Positions 59,773 to 64,000 of a stretch of DNA of 64,000 bases are shown piece by piece. Numbering within the stretch: position 1 is the first letter of the stretch; every line of letters starts with the position of its first letter. A program made the position numbers and the translations under genes. Origin of the DNA: JBEBVQ01 sp964527735. Lineage in GTDB: Bacteria; Bacteroidota; Bacteroidia; Chitinophagales; Chitinophagaceae. Below the pieces are notes generated by a model. That model saw only the letters and a program-made list of their open reading frames with translations, ran no database searches and was not told the origin of the DNA. The stretch covers positions 124,001-188,000 of the forward strand of contig CAZGPG010000001.1 of the NCBI GenBank assembly GCA_964527735.1, read 5' to 3'.

Positions 59773-61716
59773 CTACCTCTGCAGGGTCAGCTTATGAGAT
59801 TCCTGTTTTCCGTTATTGTAATGCATCAGGATGAAGTATACGCCATCAGGCAGAGACGCCAGGTCAAAAATCAGCTTATCTCCGTCGCTTTTGCTTTGCT
59901 TTACCTGCAGTGACTTCCCTGTGATATCGGTCATCCGTGCTTCACGTAAACGACTGTTAAGCTTAGGTTCCTGAACGATTACATAACGGGAGGCTGGATT
60001 GGGGAACACCTTCACTTCAACCGGTGCGGGCACTTCTTCCACTCCCACAGGAAAACTGTTTACCACCAGCCGGTTGTTGACCGGCGGATTGTAGACAGTT
60101 TTACGCGAGCATTGAGCATCCGGCCAGCGGATGACAACTGAATCTACTTTTTGGGCATCGCCCAATCCGAAATTCAGGATAAAGGGTTGCTGTCCGGTAT
60201 GCTGTCCCCGGCCTGCCAGCACTTCGCGCATCTGCATTTTGCCTTCATAGTAAACATATACACGGGTGCCTATTCCACTGAGGTTGATCCCCCGGTTGGC
60301 CATAGGAAGAATACGTACGGCAATATAATTCTTGGTATGTCCTACTGTGTTTTTCCAAAGCTGCAATGCCCCGGTGGCCTGCCCCCCGATAAGTATATCA
60401 TCGTCTCCGTCCAGATCATAGTCAAACACATCCACAGCGCCGGTACTTTTCAGTTCGGGCAACAGCAAACCGAGCGCGGCGGTAACATCTTTGAACGTAT
60501 TGTCCGGTTGTTGCTGCCAGAAATAGGTGCGGTCTGTGGCGGCCATATAAGTACCCTGAACCATCACCAGGTCCTTCAGTCCGTCGTTGTCAAAATCAAT
60601 AAACGACCCGTCATAGTCACCTCGATGGCTGGATGCGGGCGGGCTTACCGGAAGCACGTTTTCGTTGATCGTAAAAGCGTAATTGTGGTCGGGCCCTTTA
60701 TTGAAACCTATTGTGGAACGGAACTGACCCGGCGCATTCCCTCCATGCACAACAGAAAAAAACAGGTCTACAAGGCCGTCGTTGTTCACATCTTCGGGGA
60801 TCACCGAAAAAGTACACGAACGTTGTCCTCCTGCCCCTGGCAACTCCAGGTCGTACCCCAGGCTTGGAGCCATGTCTACAAACGTACCGTCTCCCTGATT
60901 TTTTAGTACCATTCCACCACTGCGGCAGTAGGGCGCAGTAAAAATATCCGGCAGGCAATCGTCATTGTAGTCGGTAGAAGAGGAGCCGTACATAGCCTCG
61001 TAATAACTCCCCAGCCCGCTGGCATCGGTCATGTCCGAAAATGTTCCGTCGCCGTTACCTCTCAGTAAATACCCGTGATCAAGCACTCCTGTATGAGAAC
61101 TCTGATAGAATGTCGCGATAAACAAATCAAGATTCCCATCCCGGTCATAATCCAACGCAGTCAGCATTCTTATATTCCGTAAGCCGATTGCAGAAAGGCC
61201 ATTGTCGGGTTTGTATGTAAAGTTTCCCTTGCCGTCTCCGAGGAAAATCTGGCATCTGTCTTGCGGGTATTTATAGGTACTGGCATTCCCGTAGAAGTTC
61301 CCGGTTACGATATCCACATTCCCGTCATTGTTAAAATCTGCCAGGGTATAACAGTTGGCGTGATAGCCAGTGTCCCCCGGAATATCGTGAATGCCCGACT
61401 GTGCCGTAATATCAATAAACTTTCTCGCTTTCGGATCATCACTGTCCGGATCCTGAACGTTCAGATGAATCATCATCGGTTTGCGCTCTGAGAAATAATT
61501 GCCACCGGGCGAGAAATAAATGGACACGATGTCGGGATAATCATCGTTGTTGATATCAACCGCACAGGGCAACACCTGCAATCCTGTGTCAATAACCAAT
61601 CCTGTTTCTTCATTTGACGGCACAAACCACCCCGGTGCCGGCGCCTGACCTGACACACCAAACGAAACACATAACATGCCAGCGAAAGCGGCAGTTCTAA
61701 AGTTGATTTTCTTCAT
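59773..61716 (-). CDS. FG-GAP/ASPIC repeat protein with T9SS type A tail (CRTAC1-like)
   Basis: A 647-residue secreted protein. The signal peptide ends VSGQ. VCBS/FG-GAP repeats with calcium-loop motifs (DINNDDYPDIVS, DFNNDGNVDIVTG, DYDRDGNLDLFI, DVNNDGLVDLFF, DFDNDGLKDLVM, DYDLDGDDDILI) span about 45-430 and should form a propeller. An ASPIC/UnbV domain follows (NLSGIGTRVYVYYEGKMQ, LGDAQKVDSVVIRWPDA), then a type A tail (VFPNPASRYVIV to KLTLQR). An upstream in-frame ATG at 61752 overlaps the previous stop (TAATG); ATG 61716 gives the better signal. It is second in an operon with the type B protein. Likely a surface adhesin. Confidence 0.88.
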   Translation of the reverse strand: MKKINFRTAAFAGMLCVSFGVSGQAPAPGWFVPSNEETGLVIDTGLQVLPCAVDINNDDYPDIVSIYFSPGGNYFSERKPMMIHLNVQDPDSDDPKARKFIDITAQSGIHDIPGDTGYHANCYTLADFNNDGNVDIVTGNFYGNASTYKYPQDRCQIFLGDGKGNFTYKPDNGLSAIGLRNIRMLTALDYDRDGNLDLFIATFYQSSHTGVLDHGYLLRGNGDGTFSDMTDASGLGSYYEAMYGSSSTDYNDDCLPDIFTAPYCRSGGMVLKNQGDGTFVDMAPSLGYDLELPGAGGQRSCTFSVIPEDVNNDGLVDLFFSVVHGGNAPGQFRSTIGFNKGPDHNYAFTINENVLPVSPPASSHRGDYDGSFIDFDNDGLKDLVMVQGTYMAATDRTYFWQQQPDNTFKDVTAALGLLLPELKSTGAVDVFDYDLDGDDDILIGGQATGALQLWKNTVGHTKNYIAVRILPMANRGINLSGIGTRVYVYYEGKMQMREVLAGRGQHTGQQPFILNFGLGDAQKVDSVVIRWPDAQCSRKTVYNPPVNNRLVVNSFPVGVEEVPAPVEVKVFPNPASRYVIVQEPKLNSRLREARMTDITGKSLQVKQSKSDGDKLIFDLASLPDGVYFILMHYNNGKQESHKLTLQR

Positions 61717-61751
61717 TATGATATATAAAATACTCAAGTAAAACCTCTCCA

Positions 61752-64000
61752 TTAGCGGAGGAGATGGAAATTCCCGCTCTGTGTATAAAATCGGTTGTCA
61801 ACCGAATACTGTAACATGTACACGTAGGTGCCCAATGGTGCGGGGACGCTCTTCTTCAAACCATCCCAACCCTCCATTTTATCTTTCGTCACAAACACGG
61901 GTTCCCCCCACCGGTTGAACAGCATTAACGTAAAGGCGTCTATACGTCCGATATTACCCAGGACACGGAAAATATCATTGATCCCGTCCCCATTCGGAGT
62001 AAAGGCATTGGGCACCCAGATATCACAGAATATCTGCCGGGCCGTCATTGTGTCGGATACGGCGTTACATTTGTTAATTGCTGTCGCGATATAATCTCCG
62101 CCGGTATATATCAAAATGCTTTTGCCGACCGACCCATCCGACCATCTGACAGAATCAGTATTCAGTGTCCATGCCGACAAATGCAAAGGCGTTTCCTCAC
62201 ATACCGTCGTATCGGGTCCGAGCATCACAACCGGGTCCGGATAGTGAAGCAGCAGGATAGTATCGCTACCAACACACGTGTATTCATCGGTTACAGTTAC
62301 ATAATAAGTCCCCGGATCTTCAACAGAAATTGAAGCAGTTGTTTCGCCGGTGTTCCACCGGTAAACCGAATTATTACCATAACTGCCATTTAGGATAATA
62401 GTTTGGTCCAGGCAGATATCCTGATCAGGGCCGAGATCCGGCTGCGGATCTTCCATCGCCACGATATGAATTGAATCGTGTACGATGCAGCCATTCAGAT
62501 TTACAGTAAGCATATAGTCGTCTGTACTATTCACCGAAATAAAGGGAGTGGTTGCTCCTGTGTTCCACAAATAGCTGGAACCTGCTACTTCGTATCCGAT
62601 GCGTAAAGGTTTCTGTGCACAAATGGTACTGTCTTTGCCAATGAATATATAAGGCGTCTCCACGACCAGGATATCAATGGTATCGGAACCATAGCATCCG
62701 TCGCGTTCTACCTGCAGCCAATAGCGCCCTGTCCGGATCACCTCAAGTGTGGGATCAGAAAGACCGTTACTCCACAGATACTTTGTGCCTGCCGGCTGGG
62801 TGGAGCTGAGTACTATCGGCAGGTCTTTATCACAGAGACCCATATCCGGGCCCAGGTCTATCTGTATCAGGGAACCCAGATCTACAACAATACTGTCCCT
62901 GCTGCCGCATCCGTTCGTGTCAGAAATCTCCAGCCAGTAAGTATCGGAAGCGTAAACTATCAGACTGTCGCTACTGTTGCCTGTGCTCCATTGGTAGTTT
63001 AGCAGGGGATTATACGGGGTGCTGCCCCGGATGACCATACTATCCCGGCAAACAGCAATGTCTGTTCCCAGATCTGTGACCGGAATATCGTGCACGGAAA
63101 TATAAATGGAGTCGTAGCCGCTTCCACAGCCGGTAGTGCCGGTACTGACCGTCAGGTGATACCAACCTGTTTGTTGTTGGCCCACGGTAGTGACGACCGG
63201 ATTTTGCTGAACGGAGCTAAAACCTGCCGGTCCGGTCCATTGATATGTGGCTCCGGCAACGTGCATCGCATACAATTCGATCGTATCACCGGTACACACT
63301 TTGTTGGAGCTGGCAGTTGCTTCTGCCACTACCCTGCTGTAATTGCTGAAATATCCATAGCTGGTGCTGTTGGTACTCGCGCCGTCCAATACACTCATGT
63401 GAAATAAATGAGTGGTATTGACCATCGTCAATACCGCTCCCTGAGCTACAACTGAGGATAGGTTCAACTGAGTGACAAACCATTGGTTGGCTGTTCCCGG
63501 GACCGCTGTCCACGCAGCACCGGTAAGTGGGGATCCATTCAGTATAAAATTTCCCTGACCACCTGTCTGCACCATCAGATTGACATACAGATCCCAGGGC
63601 ATCGTACGGGAGTATATAACAGAAGAGCTGCCGCTGCATTCAATCTGGGGCAATTGTGTCGCTCCCATTTCACATCCCATACCTGTCAGTTGCCAGACAG
63701 CAACGGGATCAGATGTCCGGATGTAGGTTGAGGTCTGTCCTGTCGTAACGACTACCGGCATACGATGGGTTTGCCCTGCATTGATGGTTGCTACAGGTAT
63801 GGCGCCACCATCCCGGTATATTTCCGTATTGTTCTGTAGTGCGGTAATGAACAACTGATCACCGGGAGCAGTAAGCCGTCCATTCATGGCGATATACTCT
63901 GTGCCTAAACTTGATACCGGAACAATCTGATCACCCACCAGGTCCACACAGATTCCATACGATCCTCCTGCTGTGTGGGTTCCTTCCAGCGCATCATCGT
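61752..64000 (-). CDS. Type B T9SS protein with IgGFc-binding-like head and Ig-like repeats, partial
   Basis: The 3' 749 codons of a gene cut by the right edge; the frame stays open to 64000. The N-terminal visible part (GSYGICVDLVGDQIVPVSS ... PVAVWQLTGMGCEMGATQLP ... NGSPLTG) resembles the IgGFc-binding N-terminal domain found in several Bacteroidota surface proteins. Six Ig-like repeats follow, each with an xLGPDxxxC strand, a YxWSxG core and a DTI strand. The C terminus is a type B sorting domain (VPNAFTPNGDGINDIF ... LFNRWGEPVF ... GTYVYMLQY). Its stop overlaps a possible start of the CRTAC1-like gene. The true start lies outside the window. Confidence 0.85.
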   Translation of the reverse strand, partial: DDALEGTHTAGGSYGICVDLVGDQIVPVSSLGTEYIAMNGRLTAPGDQLFITALQNNTEIYRDGGAIPVATINAGQTHRMPVVVTTGQTSTYIRTSDPVAVWQLTGMGCEMGATQLPQIECSGSSSVIYSRTMPWDLYVNLMVQTGGQGNFILNGSPLTGAAWTAVPGTANQWFVTQLNLSSVVAQGAVLTMVNTTHLFHMSVLDGASTNSTSYGYFSNYSRVVAEATASSNKVCTGDTIELYAMHVAGATYQWTGPAGFSSVQQNPVVTTVGQQQTGWYHLTVSTGTTGCGSGYDSIYISVHDIPVTDLGTDIAVCRDSMVIRGSTPYNPLLNYQWSTGNSSDSLIVYASDTYWLEISDTNGCGSRDSIVVDLGSLIQIDLGPDMGLCDKDLPIVLSSTQPAGTKYLWSNGLSDPTLEVIRTGRYWLQVERDGCYGSDTIDILVVETPYIFIGKDSTICAQKPLRIGYEVAGSSYLWNTGATTPFISVNSTDDYMLTVNLNGCIVHDSIHIVAMEDPQPDLGPDQDICLDQTIILNGSYGNNSVYRWNTGETTASISVEDPGTYYVTVTDEYTCVGSDTILLLHYPDPVVMLGPDTTVCEETPLHLSAWTLNTDSVRWSDGSVGKSILIYTGGDYIATAINKCNAVSDTMTARQIFCDIWVPNAFTPNGDGINDIFRVLGNIGRIDAFTLMLFNRWGEPVFVTKDKMEGWDGLKKSVPAPLGTYVYMLQYSVDNRFYTQSGNFHLLR

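Overview
The window reads as chromosomal DNA of a member of the Bacteroidota, most likely Chitinophagia/Chitinophagaceae. The grounds are seven large secreted proteins ending in type IX secretion (T9SS) sorting domains (type A 'PNPA...' tails and type B gliding-motility-associated 'FxPNGDGxND' tails), a SusC-era surface proteome (TonB receptor, HmuY, FadL, LptD), promoter boxes of the TAnnTTTG type, many starts without a Shine-Dalgarno sequence, and mid-range GC. I saw no rRNA, tRNA, CRISPR array, intact insertion sequence or prophage. Assignment to genus is not possible by eye.

Layout. 1-4.3 kb (minus strand): a ligase-associated DNA repair operon (MBL-fold exonuclease, ATP-dependent ligase, DEXH helicase cut by the window edge), with an AT-rich methyltransferase cassette and gene debris between it and a small XRE regulator. 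4.3-12.1 kb: a structured intergenic stretch, then an SBBP beta-propeller protein and a type B sorted protein as a pair, then a convergent T9SS protein. 12.5-20.6 kb: AraC regulator, fmt, aroQ, M28 peptidase, a peptide-type ABC permease, a ferredoxin-NADP reductase with its 2Fe-2S ferredoxin, and a divergent cupin/MarR pair. 20.6-29.5 kb: a repeat-rich gap, a TPR histidine kinase, an ABC exporter, an RhlE-like helicase, and a NarL-type response regulator with a second TPR kinase. 29.6-36.1 kb: a second, larger copy of the propeller plus type B pair. 36.3-41.1 kb: TonB receptor plus HmuY (haem uptake), a VIT/CCC1 metal transporter overlapping ornithine aminotransferase. 41.1-44.1 kb: hairpin array, infC, thrS. 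44.2-50.7 kb: lipoproteins, a HisKA kinase, AhpD/AhpC, a NlpC/P60-like hydrolase, and a 2-oxoacid dehydrogenase E2. 50.8-59.8 kb: LptD and amidase (divergent), EGF lipoprotein, acyl-CoA dehydrogenase, FadL and an SGNH esterase (a lipid uptake and oxidation group). 59.8-64 kb: a CRTAC1-like T9SS protein and a type B sorted protein cut by the window edge.

The strongest unusual signals are the duplicated two-gene propeller/type B module with a conserved seven-repeat propeller but a very different number of Ig-like domains; an intergenic-type repeat that has entered one of these genes in frame; a foreign methyltransferase cassette flanked by a degenerate copy of the exonuclease 5' end; a 102-bp duplication of the marR 3' end around an array of four hairpins; and several families of palindromic repeats that sit at gene ends and in two cases supply the stop codon. 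I did not find a clear new defence or biosynthetic system. All family names come from motif recognition, not from a database search.
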